Of a stretch of 64,000 nt of DNA, positions 8,802 to 18,399 are shown piece after piece. Below the pieces are notes generated by a model, which saw only the letters and a program-made list of their open reading frames with translations, did not search any database and was not told the DNA's origin. A program made the position numbers and the translations under genes. The first letter of the stretch is position 1; each line of letters begins with the position of its first letter. The stretch is from Cucumis sativus (Eukaryota; Streptophyta; Magnoliopsida; Cucurbitales; Cucurbitaceae), in NCBI RefSeq assembly GCF_000004075.3, contig NC_026659.2, positions 2,976,001-3,040,000 of the forward strand. The letters are read 5' to 3'.

Positions 8802-10862
8802 ATGGCTTCCCCTTCTCTGATCCTCCATCCTCAAAACTCAACCCCAATTCCAACAATTCCTCAAATGATCGAAACCCTTTCAGATTTATACAAAAAACTC
8901 TCCACAGCTCTCCAAAAACATACCACCCAGGCCGAACCCAACAAACCAACACAACAAATACCGGGAATTAGTGGCACCATCGACAACGATAAAGACCCCA
9001 AAGTTTTGAAATTGCAGAGCAACATCATGCTTTTGATGGAGGCGTTGGAGACGATGATCAATAATCGCGACAAAAAGCTCAATGTGCCGATACAGAGCAT
9101 AGAAACCAATCTTGATATAGTTATCAAAAGGGTCAATGATGCCCCTCCTGGTTCTCCACTGACCCAGAAAATCGGAGAGGACTATCTCGACGCCATTATC
9201 CAGGATGTAAGAACGTTGAAGTTCCGCATTCCTTCGTACCGCAAGTTGTCTTTGGCCAAAACCGTCGCCCATTCAGGTGGCAGGGGAAGTCATGCACTGA
9301 CGCCGATTGAGTTTGTGTTGCCTAATTTGCAAGGTGATGAGGTGTTCGACGAGAGTCCTGCTTTCAAAGAAGTTCAGAAAATTTACTATGAGTTTAATGA
9401 TGATATTTTTAGGAAATGCTTTTTGTATTTTGCTGTGTTTCCTGAAAATGTAGTGTTAAAGAAGCAGTTTCTTACCTATTGGTGGATTGGAGAAGGAATA
9501 TTAGACGTTAAAGGTACTGGAGATTCAAATCTAGAGGATGAGGCTGGTGGAATTCTTCTGAAATTTGTAGAGAAGGGTTTGATCGTGCCAGTGAAGGAAG
9601 AACAGAAGAAGGTCAAAAAGAAATTTAGAATGCCCCCACTTGTGCGTTTTGCTTCCATTAAACTGGCCATTGAAAACAAGTTTTTGAATTTTGATGATTG
9701 GGGTAACCCAACTTATAGATCATTCGGCTGTGACAGAATTTTACTGGTGAAGGGAGGAGGCTTTCATCCCCCGGAAGCACCGACGAAGTATCAGAATTTG
9801 GAAGAAAAGATGGTAACAATCTTCAATGTTAGCCAGCCTTTCCCCGATTCTGCATTGGAGTGGTTGGCTAAGAAAGGGGATGTAGACATGAGAACTACCA
9901 AAGTTGTGGAATGGTTGCTAAAGCTGGAACACCTTAAAGTTCTTTACTTGGGGAGGTGGCAAAGTGAAGTTGATGATGAGGAGCATGTGATTGAGGTTTT
10001 AAGCCTTGAGTTTTTAGAAGGATTGAGGAAAATGAAAAAACTGAGGCTTTTGAGCCTTCAGGGGATCTTTTGGATCAATGAGCTTCCAAATTCCATAAAT
10101 ATGCTCTGTGATCTCAGGGTTTTAGACTTGAAATGTTGCTACAATTTGGAGAAACTGCCTGGCGGTATAGGATCTCTCAAGAGCCTTACACATTTAGATG
10201 TCACTGGCTGTTATATGCTCAATGGAATGCCAAAGAGCATATCTAGACTCACTCAACTTAGAGTCTTGAAGGGGTTTGTTACAGGGAAGTCAAGTCTTAA
10301 TGATCTAAAAGGCTTAAAGAAACTGAGGAAGTTGAGCATCAACACAAACAGCCCAGGTTTTCCGGATGCCAAAGATCTACGTGTTCTTCGAGAACTTGGG
10401 GAGCACGGTGAACTTCGAAATCTCTCGATTATGTGGGCAGCTGAAGGGTTGAAGTTCGATCAACCACCTTCCAAGACAGAAAAAGGAACGTTTATACGAG
10501 AACTAACCAAACAAATTAGCAAACTAACCGCACAACCTAACGATGAAACCTCAGAATTGCCAAAGAACTTAGAGAAGCTGGAACTCGAATGTCTACGGGA
10601 GAAAAATCTACCCAACTGGCTAAATCCTGATAACTTGACAAGCTTGAAGAAACTCTACATTAGAGGGGGGAGCCTAGAAACGCTCGGGAATAAAAAGTGG
10701 GAGGCGGCCGAGGTTGTTCGGCTCAAATACATGACGGAATTAAAGATAAAATGGAGAGAACTTCAAAACAATTTTCCAAAGCTGAGTTACTTGCAGAAAG
10801 TAAAATGTCCAAGAGTTACTCTCTTCCCCTGTGATGCCAGTGGAGTTTGGATAAAGCCATAA
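8802..10862 (+). CDS. WHD-LRR resistance-like protein without NB domain (RPP13-like 4 type), 686 aa
   Basis: This is a single-exon gene with a strong start context (CCATGG). Residues 20-140 are largely helical in composition. The winged-helix region runs from about 190 to 290 (CFLYFAVFP at 206-214, WWIGEG at 227-232). The MHD-equivalent site at 277-279 reads MPP rather than MHD. LRRs follow from about 365 (LRVLDLKCC, LTHLDVTGC), ending in GVWIKP. No P-loop, kinase-2 or GLPL exists anywhere in the chain. It is a tandem paralogue of the partial gene at the left edge and head-to-head with the NB-only gene at 6306-7187. Family knowledge suggests a role in immune signalling; losing the His and Asp that sense ADP in ordinary NLRs implies any regulation is non-canonical. 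It could also be an NLR decaying by domain loss, but two paralogues have kept the same architecture. Confidence 0.9.
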   Translation: MASPSLILHPQNSTPIPTIPQMIETLSDLYKKLSTALQKHTTQAEPNKPTQQIPGISGTIDNDKDPKVLKLQSNIMLLMEALETMINNRDKKLNVPIQSIETNLDIVIKRVNDAPPGSPLTQKIGEDYLDAIIQDVRTLKFRIPSYRKLSLAKTVAHSGGRGSHALTPIEFVLPNLQGDEVFDESPAFKEVQKIYYEFNDDIFRKCFLYFAVFPENVVLKKQFLTYWWIGEGILDVKGTGDSNLEDEAGGILLKFVEKGLIVPVKEEQKKVKKKFRMPPLVRFASIKLAIENKFLNFDDWGNPTYRSFGCDRILLVKGGGFHPPEAPTKYQNLEEKMVTIFNVSQPFPDSALEWLAKKGDVDMRTTKVVEWLLKLEHLKVLYLGRWQSEVDDEEHVIEVLSLEFLEGLRKMKKLRLLSLQGIFWINELPNSINMLCDLRVLDLKCCYNLEKLPGGIGSLKSLTHLDVTGCYMLNGMPKSISRLTQLRVLKGFVTGKSSLNDLKGLKKLRKLSINTNSPGFPDAKDLRVLRELGEHGELRNLSIMWAAEGLKFDQPPSKTEKGTFIRELTKQISKLTAQPNDETSELPKNLEKLELECLREKNLPNWLNPDNLTSLKKLYIRGGSLETLGNKKWEAAEVVRLKYMTELKIKWRELQNNFPKLSYLQKVKCPRVTLFPCDASGVWIKP

Positions 10863-11499
10863 TGACAGTAGTGATCAAAACAATGGTGCCATTGACAAGC
10901 AGAAACCTAGAAGTGTAGCTGCTCTGCTTGTGATGATATTCTTGGCTCTCTCTTATGATAGAAGTTGTATCTTCATCTTTTCCTTTTGAATCTATATTCA
11001 TTTTAGTATGTTGTTTCTCTGTTTAAGTTTCATCTTGTTGCAACATGTATAGTTATATTTGAATTTGTGTTTGGTGAATATTTGCTCATGAATTGGGATT
11101 GAAATTGAAATATAACTGAGTTTTCTTGGAATTAGATTTGGATGTCATTGTGAATGTACTTCGTGAAAAATGTCTTATCAAACACTAGAAATTTTGTAAA
11201 AATAAACACTTTGAACCATCAATTCAAACACATGTTATTACAAGTTTCAGAGTAGTTTTTGAATTTTTTTTAAACCCAAGGTAAATTACTTATATACATA
11301 TGGGAAATATGGATTTGGAAAAATGTCTTCTAACGAAAATAGGTAAGTTGGTATGGAAGGAATTTGACCTGCAGGATAGGAAGTATGCCCACTTTAGTGG
11401 TTCGATTCTTACATTACACGTCTCAATGCTTGACTCAAGGAGTTAATAAGTTCAAACAATTAAGCATTCCACGGTCTTCTTTCTAGTGCTATAATTGTT

Positions 11500-11830
11500 G
11501 GAAATGTAACTAAAGTCACACATCGGTTAGATAAAAGGATGATCATGTATATATAACTAAGGATAATTATCTTTGTTGGTATGAATAGTTAACCTAGATA
11601 AAAGTTAGTACTTTGTTCGAGAGGAAGGTTGTTCAAAATGCAGTAAAAGTCTCACATTGGTTATGATAAGGGAATGATTATAAGTATATTAGTGAAAAGA
11701 ACTATCCTCATTAGTTTGAGACCTTTTAAAAAAACAAATTCATGAAGGTCAATGTCAAAAGTGGACAATATCATATAATTGTGGAGATATGATGATGGTT
11801 GTTCTCACTGATAACAATGATGTATTTATA
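11500..11830. repeat. Degenerate repeat, two related units
   Basis: Two units (about 11505-11600 and 11640-11740) share an AGTC.CACAT.GGTTA start, a GATGAT/AATGAT.AT segment and an ATTATC/ACTATC...TT.GT.TGA segment. The second continues into GTGGACAATATCATA and TTGTGGAGAT. I recognise this combination as part of a high-copy plant repeat, possibly derived from an old LTR-type element; the family is not certain. Confidence 0.45.
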
Positions 11831-11949
11831 GGTATAGTTGACTTCGATTATCCTAAATGAGGGTTTTAGAATTGTATTAGAATAATCCTTTATCTCAACG
11901 TGTCGAGACATGAAGAGTGTGTATCGTGTTTAACATTTTTTAGGGTCGG

Positions 11950-13060
11950 CCTCAACCTAGGATTTCACATCTTCTTCTAGGTTCAATTTTGTCGTAAGTT
12001 GACGGTTTTGGGTTGAGGAATCTGTGGGGCATGTCCCATTAAATATTTTGTTAAGCTCGATGTTAGAACTTGATTCAAGTTTGTTATTGGATTTTACACG
12101 TTTATTCCTTGATTTTGTAGTTATTGAGCAACTAAGAGGTAGAATAGACCACTCAAGTCGAAACAAAAAATGAATCAAAATGGAGCTTCGAAGCATCAAC
12201 CATGGAAAAGAATGGAAATTGACTGAAGGTGTCTTTGGGCAAGTGCAATAACCCTTCGTGGTGCTGCGCTCAACCCTTGGCAATAACAACGTGTGAATCG
12301 GGAAGAGTTGTAATGCTACCCTGAAGCGTTGCGCTCTTGAAACCATCACCATTTCAGTAGTCTCTTCTTCTATTTTCTTTCTAATTTATCATTGTCAGAT
12401 TATATTTTCATTTATTCCAACATATGTAACTCATCTTGCCACATTATAAATGGCTAAAGTACGTTATTTCTAGCTTAGGATAGGGTTGAAAATCATCAAA
12501 TCTTGGTTGTGTCACACTCATTTTAATTTCTTGTTTCTGTTGTATTTTATTTGTTTTGAACTATTATAAATTATATGCTTAGAAACATTGATGATTTGAT
12601 CCCATTATATTTTCCTTTGATGACAAGAAAGGGATCATGAATCTCAATAGGGCATAGGTTGAATCATGTTTGGAGATTTTATCACGTTGAATCGAATTAG
12701 TAGTTAAGACTTCTCAAATTGCTATAAATGCATATGCCAAGTTAATATGGACCATTCGAATCTAATTAATTGAACATATAGACTAATTAAGAAATTAATA
12801 AATGCATTTGGACATTTTATCAAGTGAACGAACCAATAATAAAATCAAGCAAGCAATGACCTCTTACGTGTTCTATCAGCAACCAAGTAGATGAGCAAAT
12901 TTCGATTTCCTAGACTAGATCCCCTTAATCGAATTGAGTTCCCTTTTAACTAAGTTCTTACATTCTAGTCATTTAAATTCCATTACAATTAAAACTACAC
13001 AACTTCGGTTGTTTGTTCGATTTCAATCTTAGCAAAATTTATAAGATTTGTTGTGGAGAT
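11950..13060. mobile_element. Possible fossil of a retroelement non-coding part
   Basis: The segment has a base composition unlike the flanks, with GC-richer stretches near 12230-12350 and pyrimidine tracts ending in CAACTTCGGTTGTTTGTTCGA near 13000-13020. Such text is familiar from untranslated parts of plant LTR retroelements. It has no intact coding domain and looks old and broken. The call rests on resemblance only. Confidence 0.25.
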
Positions 13061-14040
13061 GGTCATGTCTTGGGTCTGAAGTCACCAACAATATGTTATA
13101 TATTCTCTCATCATACATGAGATATCTAATTATAGAAGAAGAAGCAAGCAAGGTATTTGGTATTTACCTTTATCAATGGCTTGTTTTTCAAGAGAATTTG
13201 ATCTTTATCTAATTATATGATATATTTGTTAGGTTTCGTAACAAAAGTGTATAAAATATTAGAAATGTGGTTGTTTTCAAGTCGTGGAATCTTTTTTCTT
13301 TTACTTATAATAATAATAATAAAAAATTTAAATAATAAAACTACTAAAAATATTTTCAAAATTTAATACAATTTTAAGTTATATTAATAAAAATTTTGCT
13401 ATATTTAAAAATACTCGAATGTATGTATGCCTTACCAAGAGAACCATCTTTTAGACGGTATGATGAAATAAAAGATTTATATGCTATTATATCTTCGTGA
13501 CACAGCCTATTTTTAAATGCTTAGACAATCAATATAGAAATGAAATAAGTGAATGTCCCAACAATGAATTAGTAATACTATGTTATCCCCTTTAATACAA
13601 AGTATTCACTTTTGGTATTGTCTAAAATTAATTTCTCGATTCTATCACCAAAATTAATAAAAAATAAATTTTTTATTATCTATTTTTTAAATCTAACATT
13701 AATGATTTGAAAAAAAAATTATGAATACCTCTTTTATTTATATTAGTCTATCACATATAGGTTGAAATATCTTAAAAATTGTATAAATTCAAACATTTTT
13801 TATAAAAAATATCTTAACTAATTAATAAATTATTTAGATCTAATAACTTTCACCTAATTGAATGTTTTAGTTTTTAATTTCTCCCGAACCAACCTATTAT
13901 ATATATATATAAAGTTATATTTGGGTGAATTTTAATGTTAAATGGTAAGTGAAATAGATACTTAGGAAATAATTGAAGCAAAATAAATAGCTTAGTGCGA
14001 TTGAGCGTTGGCATGGATCACGTTCATCTACATTTTTATT

Positions 14041-14152
14041 TCCAAGTCTCCAATGGGGAAAGTCCTCTAAGCTCTAATCTCTAATCTCTAATCTCTAAGT
14101 TCCGTTGTTGAAGACAACAACTCAAGGCTCTGTGATAACCCAATCTCTACAG
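14041..14152 (+). other. 5'-UTR exon of the large LRR gene
   Basis: The segment ends in CTCTACAG followed by a donor GTAATTTCC at 14153. The matching acceptor is TTTGTTTCAG at 15151-15160, two bases before the start codon of the LRR gene. It carries a short (CTCTAAT)n run at 14073-14096. The left end of the exon is approximate. Confidence 0.6.
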
Positions 14153-15162
14153 GTAATTTCCTTTCTATAAGCTTCTGCTATGGATATTTATCTATAATTT
14201 TTATCTCTGTTTTTTCTTCCAAACAATGATGCTTTCTTGTGTATGCTCATATTCATTTCTACGCTGAACTGATGATGAAACCAAACCCTTGAAAACCCTA
14301 AGTTTTTCTGTAGTTGACCCCTTTTCTTTGTTTCTTGTAATTGTTACCTTAAAATGAATCTTTAAGTCTAGGGATCTCTTATCAACTCTATAGGGACTGG
14401 AGAATGGAAGCTAGCTACATAGATTTATCTGTTTGTTATTTGCTATAATCTTCAAATAGCTCAGGCTCCGGCATTTCATTTTTCGTTTTTTAAATTTGAA
14501 AATTAAATCTATTTCTTCTCATTTCTTACTATGGTTTGTGTTTGTACTAAGTACAAGTGTTACTTTTTAGTACAACAAATGAAACGTTTGACGTAAGCAT
14601 ATTTGATAAATATAAGAATTGAATTATTAATAAAATTTTAGAAACAAAAATAACTTTTAAAAAAGTTATTTCTTAGGTCCTCTCACTAATAACCATTTGA
14701 TTTTTTGTTTTTGAAAAATAAGTTTATAAACACTTTTTTTTGGGTATAAATTTCTCTCGTTCTTATCTACTTTTTACCAATGTTTTCAAAAAAACCAATT
14801 CGAGTTTTGTTGGAAACTATAAAAAGTAGTTTTCTAAAACTTGTTTTTGTTTTTTTTGTAATTTGGGTTAGAATTTATTTATTTTATCTAAGAAAATGAA
14901 AACTACTTAAAGAAATGGTGAGAAAGTAGACATAATTCTCGAAAACGAAAAACTTAATGGTTGCTAAATTGAGTGTAAGTTTTTCAAATTTGATTTGGCT
15001 TTTAAAAATATTGGTAAAAATAAAATAATAAAGCATGCAATTTGAGATTAGAAAAGGTGTTTACAGGCTTAATTCTAAAAAATAAAAACAAAAAACCAAA
15101 TGGTTACTGTCATAGAAAACCATACTTTTCGTCCTAATTTTAAAACGGTATTTGTTTCAGCT

Positions 15163-18100
15163 ATGGACTCAGAGGCAGGGCAACTTCGGGCACCCACCTT
15201 GACTCAACTGAGTCACTTGGTGGCAGATGATGTTAGGAGCAATCCAAAGTTTCAGGGAACGGCAGAAAAAATTATACAAAATTGTGGTGACAATCCTACT
15301 CTAAATAGGATCATTGCTGAAGCCTTGAATCATATCGCAAAGCACAATGGAGATAATTGGAGAGTAGAAAGAGCTTTGGAAGAAATGGATAGCCGTTGTT
15401 CCACAGGCAAAACATCAAAGAGTAAACAAATATCACTGATGCGGTATGGGTTCGACATGTTGCCAAGAAGTGACTTGGCAATGATTAATTGTTGCTGGCA
15501 CAGCAGACAATTTTTCCGCAACAACGGTGGAGTTCATTACAATGTGTTGATTACAAACTGGATATTAGAAGAATGTTTTGGCCTTGTTGATAATTTTGAC
15601 AAGGCATATCATCAGGGACATGAAGTTTTAATGAACCTCATAGAGCATGACCTACTCAAAACTGAAAAAGATAATGATAATGTCGTCATTATAGAGGAAT
15701 TGGTACGCGACATTCCTGATACTCGATATACTGGTTTCGTTTGGAAGCCTACTTTAGGATTGAGTGGGGTGTATGAGGATAAAAAGTGGCTAGGTCTTGA
15801 CAGTGTTGGGCCTGCTGATGGAATGACCAGAACAAGTGAGAAGGACTGGAAAGATGTTTCAGTACTGTTGGTTGATGGATATCATCTTTGCCAGGAGGTT
15901 ATCGAAACATATTTTACGACCCTGAAGAATCTCCAAGTTCTTGCCATTTTCAGACCCAGGATCAAAGCACTGCCCGTCAGTTTATCCATGTTGGGAAACC
16001 TTCATTTCCTTGTGCTTAAAGACTGTGATCTGCTGGAGAAGATTGATGACCTTGTGAATCTGAAGGCATTAACAGTTCTAGAGATATCAAATGCTAAAAA
16101 CGTTAAGCATATCCCAGAGAACTTATTTGAGTGTTTATCTAAGCTCCGAAGCCTTAACTTATCTAAAACTGGAATTGAAAAACTTCCTTCTTCTCTGTCA
16201 AAGCTTGATGAACTCCGATCCATCAACTTTCGGGGGTGTCACTGCCTAAAGGTCTTGCCAATCTTAAAAGGACTCGTGAAGCTGCAGTTGCTTGATGTTT
16301 CTGGTGCAACTTCACTGGAACGTCTTGGAGATAAAAGCATAAATACCCTTCAAGATCTTCAACAACTTGACCTTTCTCAAACTCAGATTGTACATGTTCC
16401 ATTTCTTAAGAAAATGAAGCAGCTTTCTCGTTTATCATATCGAGATTGCAAAGAACTGATTAGACTGCCAAACCTTCGAGGGTTGAGCGGGCTTCAAGTT
16501 CTTGATCTCTCTGGCGCTCTAAAGCTAAAGGAAATTCAGGATGACACCTTTTCAGAAGATAATGACCTAAAAATGCTTGATCTCTCCAAAACTGCAGTCA
16601 GTTGTTTGCCTTGCACCATCCGTTATCTTTCAAATCTTGAGCTGCTCAATCTCTCTGAGATGTCAAAATTGGTTGAACTTGAAGATGACACCTTCAATAA
16701 TATGGCATGCCTTCGTCATCTCAATCTCTCAAAATCTCTAGTTGAGAAACTACCTTCACTCAATGGGCTTATTAATATACAAGAACTTAAACTACAAGAA
16801 TGCAGCAAACTGCAGGAGTTACCAAGTCTCACTGCTCTGAAGAAATTGGAAGTCCTTGATTTATCAGGTTGTGTTTCCTTTAAGGAATTTAAAGAAGGCG
16901 AATCCTTTATCCACATGACTTATCTCCAGCGCCTCGACCTGTCAGAAACTAAAATTAAAAATTTGCCTGACCTATCTGGTCTTCATAACCTCTCTCATCT
17001 TCTACTAAGGAATTGCGTCAATCTTACAAAACTTCCATGTATAAGCTCATTTAAACTTAAAGAGCTCAATGTCTGTGGTGCGGAAAATTTGAGAGATTGG
17101 GAAGCTGAATTACCTGATAATATGAATCAGTTGGAAATCCTCAACCTATCAGAAACACAACTAAGATCTGTACCCTTGAACAATTATACCAACCTTAGGG
17201 AGCTTTCTCTAAGAGGTTGTGAATTGCAGACGACAGTACTATTGGATAAACTCACAAACCTTGAGGTCTTGGATTTGTCGAGGACACTGATCAATTCTTT
17301 ACAAATACAAACAATCACAAATCTTACCAACCTTAGACAACTTCTACTAACAGATTGTTCAGAACTACAAGAGATTCCTACTCTAGAACCACTTGTGAAG
17401 TTAGAGGCTCTTCATTTAAAGGGGACAAAAGTCAAGAAGTTCCCTTGTCAGATGGCTAAGGTAACTCGACTAATGCATCTAGACTTGCCAGCCTCTGCAG
17501 ACACTCTTGAACTCAATTGGACAGGTATAAAATCACTTCCTGGAGAGCTAAACTGGGACCTAATTGGTATGCCGTCTGAACTTAAGAATATTACAACTAA
17601 GCCTTCCATGATTGTGAGAAATATGAATTCTTTCGAAACTATGAAGGCGATACCTGACGTATGGAACTCATGCTTCAATAAATTTTTCATCTCTGTATGC
17701 CCTTTAAAAACAGGTGAGGAGGATGAAGAAATCTGTGTACATGAAGATGGGACTAGCTTTCAAGATATCTACTTTCATTTCATGTCTTATCGACACGAGT
17801 ATTCCCCGTTTTTGGAAATTCGCAGATTTGAGAGCTTTCCAACTGGCCTTGAGGATGCTCTTATGAAAGTTGAATATGTTTCTTTAGTTGAAAATGGGTT
17901 TATTAGAAGCTTATCTGAATTGGGTAATGCAAATAATTTAAAAGGCTGTTGGATTTGGAGTTGTACCAACCTGGAGAGTCTAATGAAGAAAGACAAGGAT
18001 AACGATAATCTCACTTTATTGAACAATCTAAAGATCCTATGGATATCCAACCTTCCTATCTTGAAAAATGTGCATTCTACAGGCCTTCAATTCGAGAGCA

Positions 18101-18399
18101 TCACAAACCTCACACAGCTGTATATAGATTCTTGCCCACAGCTTGAGACTCTGTTTAAGTCCTCTCATCTCTCAAAAAGCCTCGAGATTCTCCACGTTAA
18201 GTTTTGTGATAGATTGAAGTTTATATGTGAATCTAAAGAAGAGTGTATTTTAGAGAAGTTGCACTCCTTGAATCTGGTAGAGTTGCCTGAGTTGACAGAC
18301 ATTGGCTTGAAACTTCCATCCTTGAGAACAGCTAATATTAGGAACTGTCCTAAACTTGAAAGGGACCTGATTTGTGAGCAATGGGACGAAGTCAGATAA
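15163..18399 (+). CDS. Large LRR resistance-like protein starting in ARC1 (At4g19050-like), 1078 aa
   Basis: I chose the ATG at 15163 because it follows a good intron acceptor (CAG at 15158-15160). The frame is open further upstream to 15100, but that part would be intron. Residues 33-55 (AEKIIQNCGDNPTLNRIIAEAL) look like the end of an NLR ARC1 domain with GLPL decayed to GDNPTL. Residues 88-190 resemble a winged helix (GFDMLPRSDLAMINCCW, LITNWILEECF, GHEVLMNLIEHDLL) ending in IEELVRDIP where MHDVVRDMA is expected. From about residue 205 there are more than 20 LRRs, many with the LxxLxLSxT pattern. P-loop and kinase-2 are absent. A possible 3'-UTR intron runs from 18493 to 19184. Function in immunity is inferred from the family. 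Confidence 0.87.
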   Translation: MDSEAGQLRAPTLTQLSHLVADDVRSNPKFQGTAEKIIQNCGDNPTLNRIIAEALNHIAKHNGDNWRVERALEEMDSRCSTGKTSKSKQISLMRYGFDMLPRSDLAMINCCWHSRQFFRNNGGVHYNVLITNWILEECFGLVDNFDKAYHQGHEVLMNLIEHDLLKTEKDNDNVVIIEELVRDIPDTRYTGFVWKPTLGLSGVYEDKKWLGLDSVGPADGMTRTSEKDWKDVSVLLVDGYHLCQEVIETYFTTLKNLQVLAIFRPRIKALPVSLSMLGNLHFLVLKDCDLLEKIDDLVNLKALTVLEISNAKNVKHIPENLFECLSKLRSLNLSKTGIEKLPSSLSKLDELRSINFRGCHCLKVLPILKGLVKLQLLDVSGATSLERLGDKSINTLQDLQQLDLSQTQIVHVPFLKKMKQLSRLSYRDCKELIRLPNLRGLSGLQVLDLSGALKLKEIQDDTFSEDNDLKMLDLSKTAVSCLPCTIRYLSNLELLNLSEMSKLVELEDDTFNNMACLRHLNLSKSLVEKLPSLNGLINIQELKLQECSKLQELPSLTALKKLEVLDLSGCVSFKEFKEGESFIHMTYLQRLDLSETKIKNLPDLSGLHNLSHLLLRNCVNLTKLPCISSFKLKELNVCGAENLRDWEAELPDNMNQLEILNLSETQLRSVPLNNYTNLRELSLRGCELQTTVLLDKLTNLEVLDLSRTLINSLQIQTITNLTNLRQLLLTDCSELQEIPTLEPLVKLEALHLKGTKVKKFPCQMAKVTRLMHLDLPASADTLELNWTGIKSLPGELNWDLIGMPSELKNITTKPSMIVRNMNSFETMKAIPDVWNSCFNKFFISVCPLKTGEEDEEICVHEDGTSFQDIYFHFMSYRHEYSPFLEIRRFESFPTGLEDALMKVEYVSLVENGFIRSLSELGNANNLKGCWIWSCTNLESLMKKDKDNDNLTLLNNLKILWISNLPILKNVHSTGLQFESITNLTQLYIDSCPQLETLFKSSHLSKSLEILHVKFCDRLKFICESKEECILEKLHSLNLVELPELTDIGLKLPSLRTANIRNCPKLERDLICEQWDEVR

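Larger units (their letters stand above)
10863..14040. other. Long intergenic stretch with degenerate repeats
   Basis: The first 150 bases are the 3' UTR of the LRR gene and resemble the 3' flank of its paralogue at 1713-1800. From about 11500 to 13060 the sequence resembles old interspersed repeats (listed separately). The remainder is AT-rich, and no convincing gene is seen. Confidence 0.55.

Noticed and set aside
11395-11420. tRNA-like B-box GGTTCGATTCT
   Set aside because: No matching A-box, acceptor stem or anticodon arm at the right spacing.
15100-15162. Upstream ATG of the large LRR gene as start
   Set aside because: It would place translation in a stretch that ends with a strong intron acceptor; the ATG at 15163 follows the acceptor and fits the family.
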